Source: Aptenodytes patagonicus
Taxonomy: Eukaryota; Chordata; Aves; Sphenisciformes; Spheniscidae
Direction: 5' to 3'
DNA length: 64,000 nt
NCBI RefSeq assembly: GCF_965638725.1
Contig: NC_134962.1
Coordinates: 3,975,501 to 4,039,500 of the forward strand
Positions 42,040 to 53,560 of this stretch are shown here, piece after piece. A program made the position numbers and the translations under genes. Below the pieces are notes generated by a model. It did no database searches and was not told the origin of the DNA. It was given only the letters and a program-made list of their open reading frames with translations. Position 1 is the stretch's first letter, and the number at the start of each line of letters is the position of its first letter.

Positions 42040-42215
42040 TTTTATTCTCATCATAACCCATGACTGCTGCTACTTTTCATTTTGAGTTGATGAAGAGAGG
42101 CAAAGAGAAAGTTAAGTGATGTGTCCAAGGTCATGTAGGAATCTAGTAGAGAAGGGATTTGAGCCTCAGCCGTAGCCTAGGTTCTTGGCTGTGGCACCAT
42201 CTTTCTCTGTGATGC
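42040..42215 (-). repeat. MIR-like SINE relic (antisense)
   Basis: 'gatgaagagaggcaaagaga', 'gttaagtgatgtgtccaagg', 'tcatgtaggaa' and 'gggatttgagcctcag' reproduce the reverse complement of the MIR core and its tRNA-related B-box side in order. It is the clearest MIR-like relic in the window. Confidence 0.65.
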
Positions 42216-44814
42216 TAGAAACACACTCATAGCTCTTCTATTTTGGAGAAAGCACCTATTTTCCTATTTGCTATCTCTTCCTACTGGGGGGAATTATTTT
42301 TAAGCACAAAATAGCTAGCTGTTCCTATTAAGCTACTGTAGGAATAATCTGCATGGAAAAAACGTAGATGCTTTCCCAAATAGGAAGTAATTTAGATTTC
42401 AGATTAATGGCTGTGACAATGGAAATATGTAAAGCCTTTTCCTGATATGGAGCCCAAACCATGGTTAATTCTTATCTATGGCGGACACAGGTGTGAAAAC
42501 TCACTTGTGCCACACACAAGGGACAAACACTAATGAAAGGCATAAATATCGCTGTTACCACAGCGCACACAGACTGCAGTGTGCTTTTAGAGGGTGAGTC
42601 AGCTGGTACTGGTGAATAGCTAAGAGTGGGCAATAATATGTTTTCCTGTATCTCCTATAAATTGACTCTTAAAAGCTCATTCGTGTGCAACTTAGTGCAG
42701 CACAAAACCAAACCGTGAGTCCCTAGTGCCAGGAGAGATTGTGCTGCTATATGTATTTTTTCCTTCTTAAAGAAGCCGTTTTTCAGGAATAGGCTATGCT
42801 GATCAGAGTCCAGGGCAGGCACCAGGAGGTTCGAGTACCCCATGCAGTGCAGGTATCCTAGTTTTTGCCAGCCGATCAGGCAAATATTGCAGCCTGAAAG
42901 GAGCTCTGCCCTGCAGCAGCCGTTCTGTTAGCGAATCTGGTGCTGCTTGTTTCAGAGCTAAGCCAGGTATGTCTGCAGGAACCACAGCTGCAGACTTGCA
43001 GCAGCCCTTTCTTGTGCACCTTGAACTGTAGGAAGGAGATCCAAAACTTCTGTGACCTTTTGTTTTCAGCAGGAAAGCAAGGCCTTAGCTGGCTGGGGCT
43101 AATCCCTGCAGAGGATATGGTTATGGCTCATGTCCCACTTGGAGATGAAAGCCCACAGGCAGGTGTGGAGAACCAAGTGATCTTGTAGCCGCAATAAGAT
43201 ATAGCTCAGTGGTTACCTTCTAGGAGCTACGCAGTGCTCGCTGAGCTGTGCTCAGTCTTTCAGCTCAAATGCTTGGACAGCTACTAGCATCCCCCTTCAT
43301 GTAACTGAGGAGGAAACATCACAGTGCATGTTGTCACCCTAACCTTCTCTGTCTCTGATATTGCAATTGCCTTCTCTCACATCTATAGCAGGAGTCTTGG
43401 GAGCTTGGTGTGCTGGACAGAAATAGGGGGATCTCAATTCTGAGATCATCTTGTCAAAGGAAATTATTTTGTGCATTTCCAAAAAGTTTTAAATAGATGA
43501 GAACTCTTGATCTTGCAAGTCTTCCTCTCTTGCAGGCGCTCTGCCCCTGATCCCACTCAGGGAAATTAATCATACTCCTAGAAATAAGAGCAAGAGTGAG
43601 AAGTAGGGAGGATTGGGGCACTGAGTCGTTCTCTCTGGGACCTATAAATCCTCAGTCCTGGCAGTGAAAGGAGCATTGCAAAAGGAAAATTAAGGGTTGG
43701 GTGGACAGCTGGGATGGAGGGAGCCAGCACAAGGAGTGAGCCCAAGTTTGGAGCAATGATAGTACTCTGCTGCTGTCAGCTGCAGCTTACAAAGGAACTC
43801 CTTAAGTCTCCCCTGCTGTCACAGTCCTGTGGGTGGGGTGGTGCCAGCCTTCCTGGGGACAGCAGGACTGCAGTCTAGGGCTTTCTTTGCAGGCCCCTGC
43901 TTAAGCAGAAGAAAATCTCTCCTCTGTGCAAGCCTTAAGCTGTACATGGTCAAGGACACGTACCTGAGCAATTCACATTCCACCCAGCAGAAGGGGAATG
44001 GTGTGCATGCAGTGCCAGGGAGCTTGTGGGGAGGGAAGTGATGGGGGGAGAAGGCTTGTTCAGGTCAGGTGAGGATCTCTGTCAGTGCCTTTCCCTGTGT
44101 CCCATGGTTCTGCTTGTTTTCTCTCACACCAACGGTTTTAAGTTGCTGAAAATTGTGATCTGGATTTTGCAGCAGAGGGGCTGGCAAGGCCTGTACATGA
44201 AGTGCTTCTTGCTTTGCATCACATGAAGGCCCTCCACATTCCCCACGTTACGCTCACTGATAAGGTTAGCAGAATAAAGAAAATGTTACCAAATGGATTT
44301 TTACAGATGATTGTAATTTGCAGTCGGCTGTTAGGCTGCTGTTTTTTCTGGGAAAATGCAGAATGGGAAATCCTAGCTTGAATTAGCAAGAGGGGCAAGA
44401 TGAAAGTGAGGAGCTAATGATTGCAGAGTGAAGCTCCGCAAATTTCTCTTGCACTCCGTCAAACTACAAAATAATCAGATTAAGCCATAACTGTATAAAT
44501 GGGGCTTGAGTGTGTTTGCTCTGCTGACTTGGTCATGCATTCAGGACGTTCAGAGTGGTGTAACTACAGCCCAGGAGGTATTAGTCACGCTGGGAGAACT
44601 TCAGTGAATATGAGGCCTTCATCTGGGCAGTTACCAAGGCAACTCTTGCTAATATTTCATTACAATGCTTTCGCCCTCTGCAAGTCCCATGGATTAGGAC
44701 TGGGAATCTCAGAAAGAAGAGTTTATTGTCAATATTGTGCTTGGATTGAGTGTATCCCGGGGGGGAGAAAAAAAGTAAAACATTCCCCATAGGCAGAGCC
44801 GACAGTGCACAGCT

Positions 44815-44950
44815 GGATCTAAACTCTGTCTGTCATCCAGCACTGCCTTGTGTCCTGTGGATAGTCTTGGGTAGTAACTAATCTCCCTCTTTCCATCTCT
44901 GAAATAAGTGGAAAATGCAGGTATGAACTCATCCTCATCTGTGTTGACAT
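44815..44950 (+). repeat. MIR-like SINE relic
   Basis: 'gtcatccagcactgccttgt', 'gatagtcttgggtagtaact', 'aatctccctctttccatct' and 'ctgaaataagtgg' follow the MIR core order. Decayed. Confidence 0.5.
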
Positions 44951-47900
44951 GATGCTAAGACACCCTGCAGCAGTGCTGTGCCAGGTTCCATTCAGATTGG
45001 CTGCAGCACAGCTTGCACCAGTAGAAGCTGGTGCCCTCAATCAGAGGGGCCAGCATCCTTCAGATGGGCCAACTTCACACCGAACTGCTGTGGCTGTGAT
45101 CGGTGTGCTTGCTGGAATCGCATCCCCAATGCCAGCATGTGGGGGTACGGCAAGCAGAGGCTGTTTGACCTTCCCTGGTCACGGGGGCTGAGGCATTGCA
45201 CACGAATGTCTGTTGACTTTTTTTCTTTGCATTGCAGTTTCTGCCTTGGTGAAGGATGGGGACTACTGGGCAGAGTTAATGGTATCACATTTATGTCTCC
45301 TAATATGCTTAAATCAAATAATGCAAACACGAGGGTGTTTAATGTCGATGGTGCATACCTAGGATACCAGCTCCTTCTGTTTGTCCGCACTGATCTTTGT
45401 TACTCCAGAGGAGTTATCCTCTCCCTCACCTTTTGTTGCCCTTGCCCTGTCTGAAGTGAGAAGAATTAGTCTCTGTGTGGCAGAGACCCTCTGGCAGAGG
45501 CTCCACGTACTGATTATACCAGTGCTGCTGGTAGTGGCCATTCAACTTCCTGGACATTGGGAATGAGGTTATTTCTCACGTTCAAAAACTGCTTTGAAAG
45601 GGTAGAGGGAAGAAACCCTTCATTTTTAAAATTTTTTTTTCAAACTTTGCATCTAACTTCTTCACCAGCTGGCACTCTTTATAAGACCCACAGTTCTCAT
45701 TTCATCTGGGAAAACATGTGCAGCATAATTAGAAAAGCTGCTGGGAAGCAGCAAAAACAGGAGCTTTATGGCTGGAGTGTGTCTCCGCTGCTTCATTCAG
45801 CTTTGTGCATTTTTAAATATCAAGCTAAACTGCAGATTGGAGGTAACAGGGAAATTCCAAATTTAAATGTTTGTTCTGCTAAGTCCAACAAGTCTGTTGG
45901 GTTGCTGGGTCTGTGCACCTTCCTCTAACTGTATTCCTTGTGACTGACACAAGAGCTGTTGCTGATTCCTTTGGGGAGCCATAGCCACTGTATGTTGGAC
46001 CGGGCATCCCCTTCAGCTGGCAAAACACACGTGAAAACCAAAGGACATCTGCTGGTGTGGGATATCTGTTGAGATGGTCCTTCCTCTGGGGCCAGCTTGG
46101 CATTTGTAATGATGCTGGGGTCTATTGCATGTTCCTAATTACACTTTTCATTAACTATGTATTATTTCTCATTAAAGAAACAGAACTTAATAGGAAAATG
46201 CCAATACTACTATCCTGTATGGCAGAGAAGATATTCTCTCCATGAAGTCCATGTACTAGAAATTGAAATTGGAGTGGCTTTAAGGCATAATTTAGGTCTC
46301 ATTGGTCCTGGGGAAATTGGCTCTATATGACATGATAGTGTAATTAGCCCTAACAGGAACCATTTACGTTTGTACTGGGTATTTGTGTGTACGCCCCACC
46401 ATCGCATGACTCCAGTTAAATATAGATTATAAGTAGAAAGATTTCCCATGCAAAACCAGAAGAGTAGATTTGGATCAATCTGACTATAGGAAAGGAGAGG
46501 TCTCACCTTAAAGACGCTAAGTGTAAGTGACAAACGTTACTGACAGAAGACCAGTTTGAAGGTAGTTGTTTTCATAGTAGGAGCTCTGTGCTTGCCTGGG
46601 GAGCAGGTATATCTGTATCAGCGCTGTGTTCCCTGCAGACAGCCGTGTTACCTACCAAACACAGCACACAAGCTCCGTTTTGTGCTGGTTTAGTAGCGCT
46701 AATGAAATCGGAGCGTTTCCCTGACCTAAGCAAACCCATAGCTTTCCAGCTGAACAGATGCGCAGTTAATGAAAATACAGTCACAAGGGCAGGGCAGGCA
46801 GAGGCAAACTGTGCAATGGTCAGCTGGTGTCTTGCCTTTCTGATCTGGGTGAGAACTTCCTTTTGCCGTGTTAGCTACTAACTTTCTCCAGGACCTATTG
46901 TTTTCAGAGTTATTTGTGACATTAGCACCAGCTCTTAAGAATAGCAAGGAGAAAAGAAACCCCTTGAATGGAAACACAGCGGATGATTTAAGCCAAGCAA
47001 TTCTTATTGGTGTGAATCATTCCTTCCCCTCCTGCAAAGAAATGTGTGTATTTGCATTAGAAGTGCTAATTGTTTTTTCTGAAATCCCTGAAGTTCCTTG
47101 CCACTAATAATTTCCACCTAGATTTTGAAAAATTGGATGTGATGTGATGTTTCTGGAAGCCAGCAAGGGTCTGTTGTGACCCCATGCCTGAAGAATATTT
47201 GTACACATAGCCACAGGGTACAGAAACAAACCCGGGTGAAGTAATCTGTGGGAGAATGAACTTCCTGGTATTCAAAGAAGTTATAATGACATAGTAGGAA
47301 AAATCCTATTCTCTGAGTCAGGCTTGAGTCAGTCTCCCATTTGCAGTGCTGGATATGTCCCACCTTTCAGACAAGAAGTAAAAGCATGTTCTGTCTATGC
47401 ATCTCTAGCTTGCCCCCACTGCTCTTTCACACTCGAGCGAGTGCATTAACTCCCATCATTGCACTGGTTTTTCATCCCGAGCACATTCGCTCATCCCCCT
47501 GCTTCCTCTGTGGCTTCAACTTGACACAGCAGTCTTCGTTCTCCTGCAGTGCTAAACAGCTACCATGTCTCACCCTAGAAGTAGCTGCACTTTTCTGGTG
47601 GGTGAACTGATCTCTGTTGACATGTCAGCTCATTAAATCTGCAGGGCCTTTCTGGCTGAAGGGAGAGCTGTGTGGCATAAATTTAAAGCATGATTTAGTT
47701 ATTAACATAAAAGCAGCTGTGTTCCTGTTCGATTTGTGCAAAGAAAAACAAGTAGCTAATGATGACCCAGCCTGAAGCATGCCTAGGAGACAGCACATAT
47801 GTATGTTTTCAGTGCGCCCCAGAATAATACGGAGTTTAGGCTTTAAAAGAAAGTATTTGGGTCCTTGCCAGGTAGACAGACAGTATGAATGAAACACCTG

Positions 47901-48469
47901 TTCTGGCTTTGGGAGGGTTTTGGAACCATTTGATTACAGGGAAGGTACAGGCTGACCTTAAAGTGAATTGAATTCTCTGGTGTAGAGTAACATGCCCTGC
48001 TACATTATGAAACTTCTTGATCTCTTCGTGAAAATGTTCACAGCAGACAAAACACAGATGCATGCCTTCTTTTGTTTTTAAGTAAAAGGTGCTGCCCGGG
48101 CATGACAAATTGACCAGCTGTGTATCAAAACAGTCTTTTTCAAATTTGAATAAATGTTAAAGGGGGAACACTATAAAGGAAACAAAGATAAGACACATTA
48201 AAGTAATTTTGAAGAGGGGGGGGAAATAACTGTTAATTCCAGATGTGTCCTAATTCAGCTCTTGCTAATGCTCTTTTGGTGCTTGTCACTTTTAGGGGTT
48301 TACATTTTCACATAACATAATTCAATTCTGAAAAGTTATAAAGGATGCTGTCTTTCCTAGAGTTGCTTCCCGTTGCATCACCTTATCAGTCTGGTCTGGT
48401 TTGTCCAGTTTTAACTATTTCTGTTAACATTGCAAAACCAGCATCAGGAATATTTTAATAAAAGCAGAG

Positions 48470-48590
48470 CTTTGCTGGGTATAACACTGTGGGGTAGAAG
48501 TTTATGGCCTGTCGTAGATAGCAGATGAGGTAGTGTGATGAGTCCGATCATCCCTTCTGGCCTTTGGCTTTATGTGTTCTTAAGAACCAG
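48470..48590 (+). repeat. CR1/L3-like LINE 3' end relic
   Basis: 'gatgagtccgatcatccctt' followed by 'ctggcctttggctttatg' resembles the 3' terminal segment of amniote CR1-clade LINEs ('gatctgatggtcccttctggcctta...tatg'). Only the tail is recognisable, consistent with 5' truncation. Confidence 0.45.
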
Positions 48591-50254
48591 TCTAAGAAAG
48601 TGAGGCAGATCCTGGTCAAATTCCTCATGTCTTCAACAAAACTTCTCAGTCATTTCCCACTGTAGATTCAAACTGTGCCATATGCAGAAGGGTTTAAAAA
48701 GCTGTAATTGAGCTGTCAGTTTGAAGAACAAACAGGGGAAATGCACTTTGGGTCTCTGTGGGCTGTTTGCAGAACTGTCTGTGTGTGCATGTGTGCGGGG
48801 GTCTGTGTGAACAGGAGGGGAACTCCTTTCTGTGCCTCTGTGAACTGAACAAACTCAATGCAAGGCTCACTTGAAACCTGTTTATGTCTTTTTTGTTTTA
48901 CAGTCTTCTCAGGTACAGCCCGTGAAGCTTGTAAAATTATAAAGCTGGAGATGTGCTTGAAGGATATTGATTGCTCTTCTGGCTTGTGTTGGTTCAGTTC
49001 CAGCTCATGTGGAATTAGTTCTTAGCTTCTAGCAGCTGTTCTTGAGACACTTGTGAGACATGCTTATGAAAATGGTGATCTTGGTATAAAGTTCTTAGGT
49101 CACGACAGAGTAAAGCTCAGGAAACACGTTCCTTCACACTGCTTGCAGCAGGGTAGTAGAAAAGTAATTAAATCTTCCGTAAGATAACATGTTCCTGACC
49201 CTATACAATACATGGTACAAGAACCATATGCTCACTTATTTCTCTTGGCTCAGGCACTGCTTTTACTGACGGCTCTGCCTGTGGTGGTACCTTGCTAGGA
49301 AATACTGCACGTGAAGGCAACGGTTCTTTTTCCATTGGCCATATGTTGGTTTTCCCAGAGTGAGGAGCACTTCCTTCATTTCTCTATGTAACAGACAATA
49401 CAAAACCAGAGAATTTATTCACAGCAAGCAGAATGTGTCTGCGTTGCCACTGAATTACTCAACAGGCCTTGCTTCTGTCTGTGGTACACCTCCCTGCACT
49501 TCTGCAGTAGTTTAGAAGGGTCTGTGTAGATAGGAACACTCTTGCTTGTAATTTGCTGAATCTTTGTTCAGATTTAGGAACTGGGTTCCCTCATCAAGGT
49601 AAGCTGTTGGGAGCCCCAACATTGAATTTGTTCTCAGATCTCTTTTAAGCTCTTCCTGTCCCTCCACGCTCCCAAAACCCTGCTGTCATTCTACAGCTTG
49701 CTTGAAGAAAGAGTGCGGTTTCTGATGGCAGCTTCTGGCAAGCTCCTCATGGTCCTGCAGTTTTTAGGAAGGCAAAAGTAAAAACTCCGGTGGAACTCAG
49801 GTGCCTTTAACGGTTGCAGATGGATAGCAGCATGGCTGAAGTCGTGTTGCTACATGTAGGTTCAGAGAAGATTGGAGTAGGATTGCTACAGGCTGGATTT
49901 TTTTTCAGTTCTTTCTGCATTCACTGGTAGTGGATTGGTTTTAAACGGAAAAGTGTCTTCTGCTTCAACACCTCATATTTGAGAGTGTGTCACTATGACC
50001 AGTAGCTTTGTGAAGCTGAGCCAAGAAGCACCATTGCTAGGCTCCAGAAACTAGCAAAACTGAAGGAGGGATCAGAGCAGATAACAACATGAATGGTAAA
50101 TGTCCAGGGCTGTTGAAGTTAATGCTTAGAAAAGCTTCTTAAATGGAAGAAAGGCTTCAGTATTCAAGCTAAGTTCTAGCTGTTATCGATCAGGGTACAT
50201 CTTTTTTTCGGAGCAGAGTATTCCTTGCGCACCCATGGGGGTTTTCATGTGAAA

Positions 50255-50345
50255 TGTTTGCTGCTGGTGACTCTCAGATGAGATGTTGGACTAGATGGGA
50301 CTTGGGTCCGGTCCAGATTAGCAAATATGTCTTGTTCTCCTGAGT
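50255..50345 (+). repeat. CR1/L3-like LINE 3' end relic
   Basis: 'gatgttggactagatgggac' then 'ttgggtccggtccagattag' and 'atgtcttgttct' closely resemble the CR1-clade tail 'ttggactagatgggccattggtctgatccag...ttcttatgttct'. Truncated and old. Confidence 0.6.
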
Positions 50346-52589
50346 GTGGCTGACCAGAGATGGCATCAGGATGGGAGTTCAAGCTGTTAACCTCAACTTT
50401 TTGGTTTAGCTATGTTATAAACCCTCTGCCCCTTTCTTTCTGCACTGGAAAAAAACCCTCAGAATCCTCTTTCTTTAAACCATTTCCATTGCTTCTTGGA
50501 AAACTTCAGACCCCCTCAGTATGAGTAGCCTAAGTATGTTTCAGTCTTCAAACTGCCTTTGCAAAGTAGCTCTGTGGTTGACTAGAGGCCAGTTCAGACT
50601 GCAGAAGGGGCATTTTTTTCTGCATAGAGCTCCTCAGTCCGTGCCACAAAATCCACGTGGTAACTGTGATTTCACTCCAGACTGATTGTTCACTTTCCTT
50701 AATTGCGTTTTGGAGGGGTGATGAATTACGTGCCACAACGTTACCGCTAGAGGGATTACGGATATTGGATTGGCCCAAGTGTTTTGCCTTGTAACTCTCT
50801 TGCGGGGGTGGGAGAAAGTTATTTTCCTAATCTGTGCCCTGCTTTCCTCATTAACTCTTTTTACATATTCACAGGTGGCATGGGGTGTAAGTAGCTAATT
50901 AAATATGGCATTTGATAAAGTTTAAGGAAGATTTAATTCCTGTCCTGTGGAGTGTTGGTCTCCCATACAAAAACACGTTAGTTAACGATTACTGCAGAGC
51001 ACAAGTATTTTCAAAGGTGGCTGTTCCACTTTCCCCAGAGCAAGCTATCCATTTTCAAGCACAGTTTAAAGGGCAAAGACTGCCTGTTCTCTTTATAAGA
51101 ATTTGTTTTAAAAGGTTCTATTTAGCTTTTAAAGGATACATTCATCTGCTGAGCGATAAGATCTTGCACTAAGTGGGGAAACCAGGGGAAAGATCTCCAA
51201 AGAGGTGGACAAGCAGGAAGGGGTTAAAAGATGTCTGAAAGCCCTTTAGGAAGTCTTTCTAACTGAATGGGCTCAGCGGCTGTGCTTCAGTGCTTCCTCG
51301 CCATGTGGAACCAGGCACCTCTCACCACCCTGCGTTCACAAGTCCTGATGTCATGCTAATGCGATCTCGCCCTGCGCAGTGCCAGGAGAGAAACAGCTGG
51401 CACTGGATGGCTCCCTGGTTCGTGACGGCATGTGGGTCTGCAGTCCTCCACCTCCTGATGTTGGGACCGACCAGCTTTCCCAAGCAGCACCTGGCCGGAG
51501 GGCTGCGAGTGTCCGACTGCCTGCAGCACAGGGCACTGCGGTGACCAGGGCTCCGCTCTCACCATACGGTAATCTTACAATATATCGCTATATGATAGGC
51601 CACGTACAGTGCTTTAGATACAGTAACAGAGATCTTTCAAAGGCCCTTGAAAGCGCTGAAATGAGTGTAATTGCATGGCCTGCCAGGTACATGCCATATG
51701 CGAACGCAGTCCGTGGAGCTACGTATTTGAACTACACACATCACAATGCACTTTTTTTAAAGAGCTTTTCATATTTAAGACAGTAGCTTTTCCAAGAGCG
51801 CTGGTTCCTGCTAGGCTGTCCACGAAAGAGAAACAAAGAGGATGATGTGAGGCAACGAAAAAATGCCCAGCAGCAGCCTGTGAAGACCTGGACACGCTTA
51901 AGAGCTTGTTTTGCTTCCTGTGGGGTTCAAATACCGTAGCAATCCAACTGTATGGGGTCCAGACCTGATCTCTGTTGGTCTACTCTGTATCTTCTTAGTT
52001 TAAAGAAACAGTATTGGCCAGTTCAGGCACAACATTTTGTGTGTATCATTCAATCCTTGGATTTAAAAAAGTCTGCCTGTGCTAGAAAATCAAAGTAGTG
52101 TTTTGATGAGTTAATTTATGTATTGTTATATATAACTTCTCGTAATTCGTACAGTTTCTTATCTGTAAAGTGTCTTCCCCCCAGCAGTATATAAAGACCT
52201 GACAGTGTGTGTGTCCTTGCAAGTCACGCCACGGAGGGACTGTCCGTGGGTAGGGGAGGGATGGGGAGAAGGTTGGGTTATCGCTGAGCTGCTTCTTTGC
52301 CCCCTTAGGTGAGAAGGCAAAGCCTTTCCCCGAAAGCCAGCCTTTCTGGGGAAAGCGGAAGCCAATTTTCACTGTCCAAATTTAATGAGAACCAACAGCA
52401 TACCCCGAGGAGAGTGAACTGGATTTTGTGGAGCCTTTTACTGTTTTGTTAATTAGTAATAGAGTTTTTCCTGGAGATAAACCGATCTATCGGTTAATGG
52501 AGTTTAACGTACTAAAATACCAGCGAGCGCGACCAAGGCAGCGCAGCCCCGCAGATACAATAGGCACATTGTTTCCCTGAGGATCCTAT

Positions 52590-52702
52590 CCCCCCTTTTA
52601 TTTGGGGGGGGGGGGGGGAATCACTTCACCCCATTTGGCCTCTCCTCCCGCAAGGCTGCGGCTGCCCGCGGGGCTGCGGGGGGGGGGCGGGGGGGGGGGG
52701 GG
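52590..52702 (+). promoter_or_regulatory. LAMA5: Long G-runs upstream of LAMA5 (hairpin and G-quadruplex candidates)
   Basis: C6 at 52590-52595 and G15 at 52604-52618 can pair with an 8-base loop. A further G10 (52678-52687), one C, then G14 (52689-52702) follow. These sit about 200-300 bp before the LAMA5 start codon and could form G-quadruplex structure on the coding strand. Run lengths may be affected by sequencing error. Confidence 0.6.
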
Positions 52703-53560
52703 CAGGCGACCCCGGCGGCGGCGCTGAGCGAAAGGGTTAAGGGCGGCGGGGCCGCGCACGGGGCGGGCGGCCCCTCCCCGCCGCCGCCGGGGCAGAAGTA
52801 GCGCGTCCGCGGCGGCGCGGCGCGCAGTGCCGAGGCGGCGGGACGGGGGAGGCCGGTGCCGTTGTCCGCCCCCGCCGCTCGGGCAGCCTCGGTGAAGATG
52901 GCGAGGGCGGCGGAGCGGGGCGGTGCGCGGCTGGGGCGGCTGCTGCTGCGGCTGCTGCTGCTGGTGCTGCCCGTCGCAGCCCGCCCGCCCGCCTCCTTCC
53001 CCAGCGATGTGAACGGGCACAGCCTCCACCCGCCCTACTTCAACCTGGCCGAGGGCACCCGCATCTCCGCCACCGCCACCTGCGGCGAGGAGGCGGCGGG
53101 CGCCGGCAGCCGCCGCGCCGTGGAGGACCTCTACTGCAAGCTGGTCGGGGGGCCGGTGGCGGGGGGGGACCCCAACCAGACCATCCAGGTACGGCCGGCG
53201 GGGTGGGGGGGCGCACCCACACGCGGGCAGTTTGCGGAGCCTTGCTGGGGTGGCAAAGCCGCCTCCCGGCCGGGGGGGTGCAGAAAGGTCCGAGCCCCGC
53301 TTTGTGCCATCCCGGCCATCGCTCCCTCATCCCACCCCTGTTTTTTTGCCGTCGGTGCGAGAGGAGGCAGAGCTCGGTCTCGCCGGGGGTTGGGTGGGCT
53401 GGGAAGGGCAGAGGCTGCAGCAAAGAGTGGGGCAGCTTGGAGATGGGTGAGCAAGAGGCGTGCGGGGCCCCACGGCCCCCACTACCGCTGGTGTTTTCCC
53501 ATGCATCCCCACTTGCCCGGCCACCGCAGCCAGCCCTTGTGCAGAGCTGGTGTCCACCAA
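52640..53560. promoter_or_regulatory. LAMA5: CpG island at LAMA5 promoter and exon 1
   Basis: Very GC- and CpG-rich from the 5' flank through exon 1 into intron 1, in contrast to flanking sequence. No TATA box is evident. The transcription start lies somewhere within the roughly 200 bp before ATG at 52898 but cannot be fixed. Confidence 0.8.
52898..53188 (+). CDS. LAMA5: LAMA5 exon 1 (signal peptide and LN start)
   Basis: 97 codons from ATG to Gln before donor 'gtacgg'. A run of Leu ([14 protein letters not shown]) forms the signal peptide core. The start codon lies in AAGATGGCG, a YY1-type motif. The conserved mature part begins around [19 protein letters not shown]. The signal peptide differs in sequence from mammalian LAMA5, as usual. 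Confidence 0.95.

Larger units (their letters stand above)
42216..52560. other. Intergenic sequence upstream of LAMA5
   Basis: No gene recognised. Holds a MIR-like relic near 44.9 kb, two CR1/L3-like 3' ends near 48.5 and 50.3 kb, and a GT-rich patch near 48.78 kb. Open frames are short, overlapping and without known protein similarity. The upstream regulatory region of LAMA5 is expected to be here but its elements cannot be fixed by eye. Confidence 0.6.

Noticed and set aside
42805-42850. 'aggttcgagtacccc', a tRNA T-arm-like string
   Set aside because: The stem bases do not pair properly and no A box or cloverleaf could be built around it.
43195-43275. 'atagctcagtggtta', resembling a tRNA/SINE A box
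   Set aside because: A proper B box at tRNA spacing is lacking; the best match ('agctcaaatgc') is too far and too weak. At most a decayed SINE head.
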